The position numbers and the translations under genes are program-made. Positions 54,404-62,343 of a stretch of DNA of 64,000 bases are shown here, in pieces (within the stretch, counting starts at the first letter, position 1; every line of letters begins with the position of its first letter). The notes under the pieces are model-generated. The model saw only the letters and a program-made list of their open reading frames with translations. It was not told the DNA's origin and made no database searches. This DNA comes from CAVVYA01 sp963752345. Its GTDB lineage: Bacteria; Pseudomonadota; Alphaproteobacteria; SMXQ01. The stretch spans positions 124,001 through 188,000 of the forward strand of contig CAVVYA010000017.1 of the NCBI GenBank assembly GCA_963752345.1, read 5' to 3'.

Positions 54404-56332
54404 ATGAACGAACAGACCGCAGCCGGCCCTGCCGATTCGGCGTACCGGGTCCTTGCCCGCAAATATCGGCCGACCTCGTTCGATGGCCTGATCGGTCAGG
54501 ACGCGCTGGTGCGGACCCTGACCAATGCCATCCGCTCCGGCCGGCTCGCGCACGCCTGGCTGCTGACCGGCGTGCGCGGCGTCGGCAAAACCACCACGGC
54601 CCGCATCATAGCCCGCGCGCTCAACTGCATCGGGCCCGACGGCCAGGGCGGCCCGACCCCGGAACCCTGCGGCGTCTGCGCCAATTGCGTCGCCATCAGC
54701 GAAGACCGTCATGTCGACGTGCTGGAAATGGACGCAGCCTCGCGCACCGGCGTCGACGATGTGCGCGAGCTGATCGAAGGGGTGCGTTACCGCCCCGGTT
54801 CGGCTCGCTACAAGGTCTACATCATCGACGAAGTGCACATGCTGTCGAACAACGCCTTCAACGCCCTGTTGAAGACGCTGGAAGAGCCGCCGGAGCATGT
54901 GAAATTCATCTTCGCCACCACCGAATCGCGCAAAATCCCGATCACCGTGCTGTCGCGCTGCCAGCGCTTCGATCTGCGCCGGGTCGGCGAGGAGGAATTG
55001 GCGGCCCATCTCGAGGCGATCGCGCGGAAGGAACAGGTTGCGATCGATCCGGCCGCCCTGGTGCTGATCGCGCGGGCGGCCGACGGCTCGGTGCGCGACG
55101 CCCTGTCCATTCTCGACCAGGCTATCGCCCATGGCGCCGGCGCCCAGGCTGCCGGCGGCGGCGCGACCATCTCCGAGGGCCAGGTGCGCGAAATGCTCGG
55201 CCTCGCCGACCGGACCCGCGTATTCGACCTGTTCGAGGCCGTGATGAAGGGTCAGGCGGCCCCAGCGCTGGCGGTCATGGCCGAGCAGCATGTGGCGGGC
55301 GCCGATGCGGCGACCGTGATCGAGGACCTGCTCGACCTCACCCATTGGATCACCCGCATAAAGGTGGCGCCCGACGTTGCCAAAGACGTCACCGTGCCGG
55401 AGGCCGAGCGGGTGCGGGGCGCGCAGCTCGCCGGTGCCTTGTCCATGCCGGTGCTGGCGCGCGCGTGGCAGCTCCTCCTCAAGGGGCTGCAGGAGGCGCA
55501 GTTCGCGCCCGACCCGATGCAGGCCGCGGAAATGGTCCTGGTGCGCCTCGCTTACGCGTCCGATCTGCCGCCGCCCGCCGATCTGGTGAGGCGGCTGTCG
55601 CAAGGCGGGGATGCGGCAGCACCCCGTCCCACCACGCCGTCGAGCGCTCAGAGTGGTGCTGCTGGGTCGAATGGCGGTCGCGCGCCGGCCATGAGTGCGC
55701 AGACTGTCTCGGCTGCACCCAACCCACCCGGATCACCGACCATGACGGCCGGTGCTGCCATGAGCGGCGCGGGACTGTCCGATGGCGCTCATGCGCTGGC
55801 CGCGCGGACCGCGCCCGTCGCGGTCCCGGCCCAGCCCGGCTTCGAGCCGATGCCGAGCAGCTTCCGCGAGGCCGTCGCGCTGTTCGCCCGCAAGCGCGAG
55901 GGGCTGCTCCACGCCCATCTGATGCACGATGTGCATGCGGTGAGCTTCGAGGCCGGCCGCATCGAATTCCGCCCGCGTCCCGAGGCGCCCAAGAATCTCC
56001 CCAACCGGGTCAGCGAATGTCTGAGCGATTGGACCGGCCAGCGCTGGCTCGTCAGCCCGTCCGATCTTCCTGGTCAGCCGACGCTCGCGGAGCAGGATGC
56101 GACCCAGAAGCAGATGGACCGCGACTCGGCGGCGCAGCACCCGTTCGTGCGCGCGGCCCTGCTGGCCTTCCCGGGCGCCAGGATCACCGAAGTACGCACC
56201 ATGCGCCCGGCGGTCGATTTCGTGCCCAGCGACGGCGAGACGCCGGACGCGGAAACCTTGCCCGACAGCGAAGACGGGCCCATTGACGACGGTGCGCCGC
56301 CACCGAGCTTTGAAGGAGAGTACCCAGAATGA
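54404..56332 (+). CDS. dnaX: DNA polymerase III subunits gamma/tau
   Basis: A 642-residue clamp-loader ATPase. Walker A GVRGVGKT (56-63), zinc cysteines C75, C89, C92 and C95, Walker B VYIIDEVHM (138-146) and sensor 1 with the SRC motif (184-186) are intact. Domain III follows to about 370, then a low-complexity Ala/Pro/Thr linker and a tau-specific C-terminal domain (about 490-600). I see no A-rich slippery heptamer, so the short gamma form may be made another way or not at all. The stop overlaps the ybaB start (ATGA). Confidence 0.96.
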   Translation: MNEQTAAGPADSAYRVLARKYRPTSFDGLIGQDALVRTLTNAIRSGRLAHAWLLTGVRGVGKTTTARIIARALNCIGPDGQGGPTPEPCGVCANCVAISEDRHVDVLEMDAASRTGVDDVRELIEGVRYRPGSARYKVYIIDEVHMLSNNAFNALLKTLEEPPEHVKFIFATTESRKIPITVLSRCQRFDLRRVGEEELAAHLEAIARKEQVAIDPAALVLIARAADGSVRDALSILDQAIAHGAGAQAAGGGATISEGQVREMLGLADRTRVFDLFEAVMKGQAAPALAVMAEQHVAGADAATVIEDLLDLTHWITRIKVAPDVAKDVTVPEAERVRGAQLAGALSMPVLARAWQLLLKGLQEAQFAPDPMQAAEMVLVRLAYASDLPPPADLVRRLSQGGDAAAPRPTTPSSAQSGAAGSNGGRAPAMSAQTVSAAPNPPGSPTMTAGAAMSGAGLSDGAHALAARTAPVAVPAQPGFEPMPSSFREAVALFARKREGLLHAHLMHDVHAVSFEAGRIEFRPRPEAPKNLPNRVSECLSDWTGQRWLVSPSDLPGQPTLAEQDATQKQMDRDSAAQHPFVRAALLAFPGARITEVRTMRPAVDFVPSDGETPDAETLPDSEDGPIDDGAPPPSFEGEYPE

Positions 56333-56652
56333 AAAACCTCGGCCAGATGATCAAGCAGGCCCAGGAGATGCAGTCGAAGATGGCCGAGATGCAGGAAAAG
56401 CTCGCGGCCGTCGAGATGACCGGCGCCTCCGGCGGCGGCATGGTCAAAGTCACGCTCAACGGCAAGAACGAAATGCGCGCCGTGAAGATCGACCCGAGCC
56501 TCGTCGATCCGAAGGATACCGAGGTGCTCGAAGACCTCGTCGTCGCCGCGTTCAACGACGCCAAAGGCAAGGTCGACGCCCATATGGCCGAGGAGATGGC
56601 CAAGATCACCGGCGGTCTGCAATTGCCGCCGGGCATGAAGATGCCGTTCTGA
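56329..56652 (+). CDS. ybaB: YbaB/EbfC nucleoid-associated protein
   Basis: A 107-residue dimeric DNA-binding protein. The helical N-terminus is LGQMIKQAQEMQSKMAEMQE, followed by VEMTGASGGGMVKVTLNGKN and VDPKDTEVLEDLVVAAFNDA, ending with PPGMKMPF. Length and motifs are standard. Coupled to dnaX by ATGA and 40 bases before recR, the conserved dnaX-ybaB-recR order. Confidence 0.95.
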   Translation: MKNLGQMIKQAQEMQSKMAEMQEKLAAVEMTGASGGGMVKVTLNGKNEMRAVKIDPSLVDPKDTEVLEDLVVAAFNDAKGKVDAHMAEEMAKITGGLQLPPGMKMPF

Positions 56653-56692
56653 ATTCGGTGATGGTCCGTCTCGCCTGCGCTAGACTTCCGTC

Positions 56693-57286
56693 ATGAGCGG
56701 ACCCGAGATCGAACGCCTGATCCAGCTCCTGGCCAAGCTGCCGGGGTTGGGTCCGCGCTCGGCGCGGCGCGCGGCACTGCATCTGTTCAAGAAGCGCGAA
56801 TCCCTGATGCAGCCGCTGATGGCGGCCTTCACGGAAGCCGCCGAGCGGGTGCGCCTGTGCGGCACCTGCGGCAATCTCGACACCACCGACCCGTGCGCCA
56901 TCTGCGCCGATCCGCGGCGCGACCGGGCGACGATCTGCGTCGTCGAGGATGTGGCGGACCTGTGGGCGCTCGAGCGCGCCGCCGTGTTCCGCGGCCGCTA
57001 CCACGTGCTGGGCGGCGTGCTGTCGGCGCTCGATGGCGTGGGGCCTGACGATCTCAACATCACCAGGCTGATCGCCCGCGCCCATCCGCCGGAGGTCACG
57101 GAAGTCATCCTCGCCATGGGCGCCACGGTCGACGGCCAGACCACCGCCCATTACCTGACCGACCGCCTGCGCCAGGGCGGCGCCATCGTCAGCCGCCTCG
57201 CCCACGGCGTTCCGGTCGGCGGCGAACTCGATTATCTCGACGACGGCACGCTGGGCGCCGCGCTGAAAGCGCGAAGACCGTTGTAG
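56693..57286 (+). CDS. recR: Recombination mediator RecR
   Basis: A 197-residue protein that works with RecO and RecF in gap repair. Helix-hairpin-helix LPGLGPRSARRAALHL, the four-Cys zinc finger CGTCGNLDTTDPCAIC, the Toprim domain (ICVVEDVADLWALERAAVFR, YHVLGGVLSALDGVGP) and the C-terminal ISRLAHGVPVGGELDYLDDG region are present. Length is standard. Third gene of the conserved set. Confidence 0.97.
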   Translation: MSGPEIERLIQLLAKLPGLGPRSARRAALHLFKKRESLMQPLMAAFTEAAERVRLCGTCGNLDTTDPCAICADPRRDRATICVVEDVADLWALERAAVFRGRYHVLGGVLSALDGVGPDDLNITRLIARAHPPEVTEVILAMGATVDGQTTAHYLTDRLRQGGAIVSRLAHGVPVGGELDYLDDGTLGAALKARRPL

Positions 57287-57335
57287 CGCCACCGTTTCGG
57301 AAAGCAGGGTTGGGGCAGGACGAGCTTTCTGTGAG

Positions 57336-57494
57336 CTATGAAGGAGCCGCTCGGTCTTTCCCGCTGTTCTCCGCGGGGTTTCTGGCCGTCTTCTCCATCT
57401 GACGGCGTGAATGGCTGCGTCTCATGCCATAGAATAGAGCGATGCCCAAAAGCACCGGGCCGAGCAACGTGAGGACGATCCACATCTGTTCCAT
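57336..57494 (-). CDS. Small membrane protein, unknown, with stress-type promoter
   Basis: A 52-residue protein: MEQMWIVLTLLGPVLLGIAL then FYGMRRSHSRRQ, i.e. one N-terminal membrane helix and a basic/polar tail ending GKDRAAPS. AAGGAG lies 6 bases before the ATG, which decides the start over an upstream in-frame ATG. An exact EcfG-type promoter lies about 39 bases upstream. Such short single-helix proteins are common among stress genes; no function is known. Confidence 0.72.
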   Translation of the reverse strand: MEQMWIVLTLLGPVLLGIALFYGMRRSHSRRQMEKTARNPAENSGKDRAAPS

Positions 57495-57891
57495 TTGCGC
57501 TCCTTTGACCTGCGTGATCTTGCTCACAAAGCAACGGACTCAATAAGCTGGCGTTCCCCAGCCAATTTGCGGAGATAAAACCGACCGAGCCGAACGAAGC
57601 GCAGGTGACATGAGGTGTAATATCCACAGCAACGCTCGAATAACCTGAGCGGCTTGTGGAAGCCAGCACGCCCGATCAGTTGGCGGCGGGTCCCCGCGGT
57701 GGGCACCTTCCGCCAAGACTGGTTACGGTCATGCGAAGGCGATGCGGTGACTTTGACGAAGCCGGATAAAGTCGAGCAATGGCTACAGCGCCGATCCGTG
57801 ACGCTTTGAACCTGCAACGATCATTGCCTGACAATGCTCGATGTGGTCGCCCGTGGCGCCAAGAAGCCCCACGCCGGGGATGCGTGCGCCG
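57495..57891. other. Intergenic stretch between small membrane gene and bioD
   Basis: No gene is supported on either strand. The only site I recognise is the EcfG-type promoter at 57533-57557. Confidence 0.5.
57533..57557 (-). promoter_or_regulatory. EcfG-type promoter of the small membrane protein gene
   Basis: On the minus strand GGAAC (57557-57553), 16 bases, CGTT (57536-57533): exact consensus, 38 bases before the ATG at 57494. Confidence 0.66.
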
Positions 57892-58602
57892 TTACGGCGG
57901 ACTGGCGAGCTTGCGGCGGCGCGGCTTGAGCGAGAATTCGAGAAAGTGCAGCAGGTCCGGCGCATCACGCCAGGACGGCACGCGCGGCACGCCCGTCACA
58001 TGCCGGCCTGGCAGCAACTGACCGATGGCGTGGGTTGTCTCCTTCAGTGGCACGGTGCTGTTTTCCGATTCGCTGACCACGACGCCGATCAGGTTGACCT
58101 TGCGCTCGGCGAGCACGGCCGCCGCGGTCAAGGCGTGGCTGATGGCGCCGAGATAACTGCCGCCGACCAGCAGGGCCGGGCAATCGAGCTCCATCATCCA
58201 GTCGACCACGGTCGAGGTCTCGGTGATTGGCGCCATGACGCCGCCGACGCCTTCGATCAGGGTGAACGTCTCGCGGTCGTTCAGCGCCGCGCGGCAGAAT
58301 TGCACGACCTCGCCGAGATCGATCGCCCGTTCCTCGATGCGCGCCGCCATGCTCGGCGCCACCGGCGTCTCGTAACGCCAGGGCGATATCTCCACGACAT
58401 TGTCGTCGGTCGGCGGCACGCGCAGGGCTTCGAGCAGCTTGCCGCTGTCGCTGTCCTGCGGCCGGTCCGGATCGTAGCCGGTGATGATCGGCTTGAGCAC
58501 CTGGACGGCGCGGCCCTGCTTCTGCAGTTGGTCGGCGAGGGCGCAGGTGATGAAGGTCTTGCCGATCTCGGTGCCGGCGCCGGTGATGAACAGGCCGCTC
58601 AT
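57892..58602 (-). CDS. bioD: Dethiobiotin synthetase
   Basis: A 236-residue enzyme for the third of the four conserved steps of biotin synthesis (DAPA to dethiobiotin, ATP-dependent). The P-loop GAGTEIGKT (8-16) is intact, followed by VLKPIITGYD, EISPWRYETPVAPSMAAR and TLIEGVGGVMAPI. It lies 10 bases after the bioF stop in the same unit. The C-terminal tail is basic. Confidence 0.94.
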   Translation of the reverse strand: MSGLFITGAGTEIGKTFITCALADQLQKQGRAVQVLKPIITGYDPDRPQDSDSGKLLEALRVPPTDDNVVEISPWRYETPVAPSMAARIEERAIDLGEVVQFCRAALNDRETFTLIEGVGGVMAPITETSTVVDWMMELDCPALLVGGSYLGAISHALTAAAVLAERKVNLIGVVVSESENSTVPLKETTHAIGQLLPGRHVTGVPRVPSWRDAPDLLHFLEFSLKPRRRKLASPP

Positions 58603-58612
58603 GATGGCGCGC

Positions 58613-59812
58613 TCATGTCACGGCGGCCAGGGTGCGCGGCGCGAGGTTCAGCGTTTTCATCGTGGTGATCAGGCGGGCGATCTCGTCGTCCGTATGGCCG
58701 GCGGAAAACGTCACGCGCAGGCGCGAGGTGCCTTCGGGCACCGTCGGCGGCCGCATGGCGACCACCAGCAAGCCGGCATCCTCCAGCTTCTCGGCGGCGG
58801 CGAGCGCGCGCGCCGGTTCGCCGAGGACGACCGGCACGATGGCGCTTTGCGCTTCGGGCAGGCCGAGCGCGTCGGTGAAGCGGCGGGCCAGTGCGAGCGG
58901 GCGAGCGACCAGCGCGGCGTCATGCTCGATCAAGTCGAGCGCGGCGTCGATGGCGGCGAGCGTGCCGGGCGGCAGGCCGGTGGAATAGATCAGGCTGCGC
59001 GCGCGATGGCGGATGAATTCCGCCGTGTCGCGGTCGGTGCAGAGATAGCCGCCATAAGCGCCGACCGCCTTGGACAAGGTGCCCATCTGCAGCGGCACGG
59101 CGCCGACCGCATCGTCGGCATGCGCGCTGCCACGGCCGCAACCCTCCTTGGCGCCGATCACGCCGAGCGCATGGGCGTCGTCGGTCAGCAGCCAGGCATC
59201 GTGTTCGCGCGCGACAGCCGCGAGGCGCCGCACCGGCGCGCGGTCGCCGTCCATGCTGAACACGCCCTCGGTCATCACCAGGCAATGGGGATGGGCGGCG
59301 CGCTCGGCGGCGAGGATTTCAGCGCAATGAGCGATATCGTTGTGGCGGAACAGGCGGATGGCGGCACGCGACAGGCGCGCGCCGGCGTGCATGCAGGCAT
59401 GGCTCAATTCGTCGCCGACGATCAGGTCGTCCTCGCCGACCAGGGCCGGGATGATGCCGAGGTTGGCGAGATAGCCGGAGCCGAAGACGATCGCCGTGTC
59501 GCTGCCCTTGAGCCGCGCGAGCCGCGCCTCGATGGCGTCATAGAGCGGATTGTCGCCGGTCACGTAGCGCGACGCGCCGGCGCCCGCGCCATAGCGCGCG
59601 GTCGCGGCCAGCGCCGCGGCGATCACTTGGGGGTGGCGCGACAGGCCGAGATAGTCGTTGCAGGAAAACGAGGTGAGCGTGCGGCCGTTGCGTTCGATGG
59701 TGAGGCCATCGCCGGCGGCCGGCCCGCGCGCGGTGGGCTTGAGCACGCGCATGAGGTTTCGTGCGGCGATCTCGGCCATCTTGGCGCGGGCGAATCGGGA
59801 GAGACTGTCCAT
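58613..59812 (-). CDS. bioF: 8-amino-7-oxononanoate synthase
   Basis: A 399-residue PLP enzyme that makes the first ring precursor of biotin from pimeloyl-ACP/CoA and alanine. Motifs: TSFSCNDYLGLSRHPQVIAA, GAGAGASRYVTGDNPLYDAI, VFSMDGDRAPV, LTDDAHALGVIG and the PLP lysine in GTLSKAVGAYGGYL. The ATG at 59812 has a weak Shine-Dalgarno; an alternative start lies three codons upstream. It heads the leftward bioF-bioD unit, divergent from bioB. Confidence 0.93.
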   Translation of the reverse strand: MDSLSRFARAKMAEIAARNLMRVLKPTARGPAAGDGLTIERNGRTLTSFSCNDYLGLSRHPQVIAAALAATARYGAGAGASRYVTGDNPLYDAIEARLARLKGSDTAIVFGSGYLANLGIIPALVGEDDLIVGDELSHACMHAGARLSRAAIRLFRHNDIAHCAEILAAERAAHPHCLVMTEGVFSMDGDRAPVRRLAAVAREHDAWLLTDDAHALGVIGAKEGCGRGSAHADDAVGAVPLQMGTLSKAVGAYGGYLCTDRDTAEFIRHRARSLIYSTGLPPGTLAAIDAALDLIEHDAALVARPLALARRFTDALGLPEAQSAIVPVVLGEPARALAAAEKLEDAGLLVVAMRPPTVPEGTSRLRVTFSAGHTDDEIARLITTMKTLNLAPRTLAAVT

Positions 59813-60022
59813 GGATAACAATGTGATTTAGGCCGGAGGAAAATGATCGCGCCAGTGTATAGGATCCGGCCTCCGGGGGCTAACGGACCGTGCGCAGCGC
59901 GGCTCTGCAACGCCATTTTGCCCAAGCCGTCTTTGCCCATGCCGTCTTTGCTAAGCCGCGCCGTATCGACTAAGGTCCCGCCCAGGGCCCACGCCCCCGG
60001 TTCCCCCGTATCAGGATCGCCC
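59813..60022. promoter_or_regulatory. Divergent biotin control region
   Basis: Overlapping inverted repeats GGCCGGA (59831-59837) / TCCGGCC (59865-59871) and CCGGAGG (59833-59839) / CCTCCGG (59870-59876) lie close to bioF. Two 15-base tandem copies (CAAGCCGTCTTTGCC, CATGCCGTCTTTGCT) lie at 59923-59952. I find no clear BioR box (TTATCTATAA type). Both bio promoters must be here. Confidence 0.45.
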
Positions 60023-61029
60023 ATGGCTACCGAGCTTCGCCGTTCCGAACCCGTTTCCATCGCTAAGGCCGACATTCGGCACGACTGGACCAAGGCCGAG
60101 GCCGAAGCGCTGTTCGCCTTGCCGCTCAACGATTTGCTGTTTCAGGCGCACGGCCTGCTGCGCCGCTATTTCGATCCCAACGAGGTGCAGCTTTCGACGC
60201 TGCTCAACGTCAAGACCGGCGGCTGCCCGGAGGATTGCCGATATTGCGCGCAGAGCTCGCGCTACGACACCGGGCTCAAGGCCGAGAAGCTGATGGAGCT
60301 CGAAGAGGTGCTGGCCGCCGCCAAGCAGGCGAAGGACGCCGGCGCGGGGCGCTTCTGCATGGGCGCGGCCTGGCGCAGCCCGAAGGAGCGCGATCTCGAC
60401 CGCATCGTGCCGATGATCGAGGGCGTCAAGGCCATGGGTCTGGAAACCTGCGTCACGCTCGGCATGCTGGAAGCGCCGATCAGGCCAAGCGGCTCAAGGA
60501 GGCCGGGCTCGACTACTACAACCACAACCTCGATACCTCCGAGGAATATTACGACCAGGTCATCACGACGCGGACCTACGGCGACCGGCTCGAGACGCTG
60601 GCCAACGTGCGCGAGGCGGGCCTCAAGGTGTGCTGCGGCGGCATCCTCGGCATGGGCGAGGGCGCGCGCGACCGTGCCTCCATGCTGGTGACGCTCGCCA
60701 ACCTGCCGCAGCATCCCGACAGCGTGCCGGTCAACATGCTGGTGCAGATCGAAGGCACGCCGTTCGACAAGCTCGCGCCGCTCGATCCGTTCGACATGGT
60801 GCGCACCATCGCGGTCGCCCGCATCATGATGCCGGCCTCGATGGTGCGGCTCGCCGCCGGCCGGCTCGAGATGGACGAAGGCATCCAGGCGCTCTGCCTG
60901 TTCGCCGGTGCCAATTCGATCTTCTACGGCGACAAGCTGCTGACCACGCCCAATCCCGAGGACGACGCCGACGACACGCTGTTTGCGCGCCTCGGCCTGC
61001 GGCCAATGCCCTCTTCCTGCCGCTCGTGA
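60023..61029 (+). CDS. bioB: Biotin synthase (one frame break)
   Basis: About 335 residues; a radical-SAM enzyme that inserts sulfur into dethiobiotin. The SAM cluster cysteines are in TGGCPEDCRYCAQSSRY; FCMGAAWRSPKERDLDRIVP, LDYYNHNLDTSEEYYDQVIT and KVCCGGILGMGEGARDRASM follow. The frame breaks near 60474, between VTLGMLEA and DQAKRLKEAGLDYYNHN; one missing or two extra bases explain it. All cluster ligands lie in intact sequence. Its stop overlaps the bioA GTG (GTGA), so the genes are coupled. Confidence 0.92.
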
Positions 61030-62342
61030 GCAGCAAGCCGAACGAACCCGCGCCGATTTCAACCCCGCCCGATTGGCTGCAGGACGGGCTTCCCCATCTG
61101 TGGATGCCCTATACGCAGATGCGCACGGCGGCGCCGCCGTTGCCGGTGGTCGCCACCGCGGGCACGCGCCTCAAGCTGGCCGACGGGCGTGAACTGATCG
61201 ACGGTCTGGCGTCGTGGTGGACCGCCTGCCACGGCTACAATCATCCGCATATGACCAAGGCGATCGGCGATCAGCTCTCGCTGATGCCCCATGTCATGTT
61301 CGCCGGGCTGGCCCACGAGCCGGCGGCGCGTCTCGCCACGCGGCTCGCCGCACTGTTGCCCGGCGATCTCAACCGCGTATTCTTTTCCGATTCCGGCTCG
61401 GTCGCGGTCGAGGTCGCGCTCAAGATGGCGCTGCAGTTCTGGATCAACCAGGGCGAGCCGGCGCGCAAGAGCTTCGTCGCCTTCCGCCACGGCTATCACG
61501 GCGACACCATGGGCTGCATGGCGGTGAGCGACACCGAGGATGAGGACGCGATGCATGTGCTGTTCCGCGGCTATCTGCGGCAGCATTTCATCCGCGACCT
61601 GCCGCGCATGGTGGAAGAGGTCGCCGAATTCGACCGGCTGCTGGCCCAGCGCCGCGGCGAAATCGCCGCCGTGATCGTCGAGCCGCTGGTGCAGGGCGCC
61701 GGCGGCATGAAGTTCCACGCACCCGAGGTGCTCGCCGCCATCGCCGGGTCCTGCGCGCGCCACAATGTGCTGCTGATCCTCGACGAGATCGCCACCGGCT
61801 TCGGCCGCACCGGCACGCTGTTCGCCTGCGAGCAGGCCGGCGTGGTGCCCGACATCATCTGCCTGTCGAAGGCCCTGACGGGCGGCGCCATCGGCCTCGG
61901 CGCCACCGTGGCGACGAACCGCGTGTTCGACGCCTTCCTCGGCGACGACCATAGCCGCGCCCTGATGCACGGGCCGACCTACATGGCCAACCCGCTCGCC
62001 TGCGCCGCCGCCAATGCCTCGCTCGACCTGTTCGAGCGCGAGCCGCGCCTGCGGCAGGTGGCGGCCATCGAGGCGCATCTGCGCGAGGCGCTGGAGCCGT
62101 GCCGCAAGCTCGCCGGCGTCGCCGACGTGCGCGCCAAGGGCGCCATCGGCGTGGTCGAGCTGTGGGAGATGAAGGGCCTCGACTGGCTGCGCCGCGCTTG
62201 CGTCGAGGAGGGGCTATGGCTGCGCCCCTTCACCGACATCGTCTATTGCACCCCGGCCTTCACCATCTCGGCCGACGATCTGGCCCGCGTGACCGACGGC
62301 ATGGTGCGTGTCGTCACCGAGTGGTCGCGCAAATACGCGTGA
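61026..62342 (+). CDS. bioA: Adenosylmethionine-8-amino-7-oxononanoate aminotransferase
   Basis: A 438-residue PLP enzyme (KAPA to DAPA, with SAM as amino donor). It starts at GTG in a GTGA overlap with bioB. Motifs: HLWMPYTQM, LIDGLASWWTACHGYNHPHM, FFSDSGSVAVEVALKMALQF, FRHGYHGDTMGCMAVSD, LLILDEIATGFGRTG, the PLP lysine in IICLSKALTGG and HGPTYMANPLACAAANASL. Complete and intact. With bioB, bioF and bioD it gives the full KAPA-to-biotin path. Confidence 0.95.
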   Translation: MSSKPNEPAPISTPPDWLQDGLPHLWMPYTQMRTAAPPLPVVATAGTRLKLADGRELIDGLASWWTACHGYNHPHMTKAIGDQLSLMPHVMFAGLAHEPAARLATRLAALLPGDLNRVFFSDSGSVAVEVALKMALQFWINQGEPARKSFVAFRHGYHGDTMGCMAVSDTEDEDAMHVLFRGYLRQHFIRDLPRMVEEVAEFDRLLAQRRGEIAAVIVEPLVQGAGGMKFHAPEVLAAIAGSCARHNVLLILDEIATGFGRTGTLFACEQAGVVPDIICLSKALTGGAIGLGATVATNRVFDAFLGDDHSRALMHGPTYMANPLACAAANASLDLFEREPRLRQVAAIEAHLREALEPCRKLAGVADVRAKGAIGVVELWEMKGLDWLRRACVEEGLWLRPFTDIVYCTPAFTISADDLARVTDGMVRVVTEWSRKYA

Positions 62343-62343
62343 G

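Noticed and set aside
54404..56332. Programmed frameshift in dnaX for the gamma subunit
   Set aside because: No A-rich slippery heptamer was seen in the gene.
57524..57817. 97-codon open frame upstream of the small membrane gene
   Set aside because: Cys/Arg-rich without domain, no ribosome site, and it covers the promoter region.
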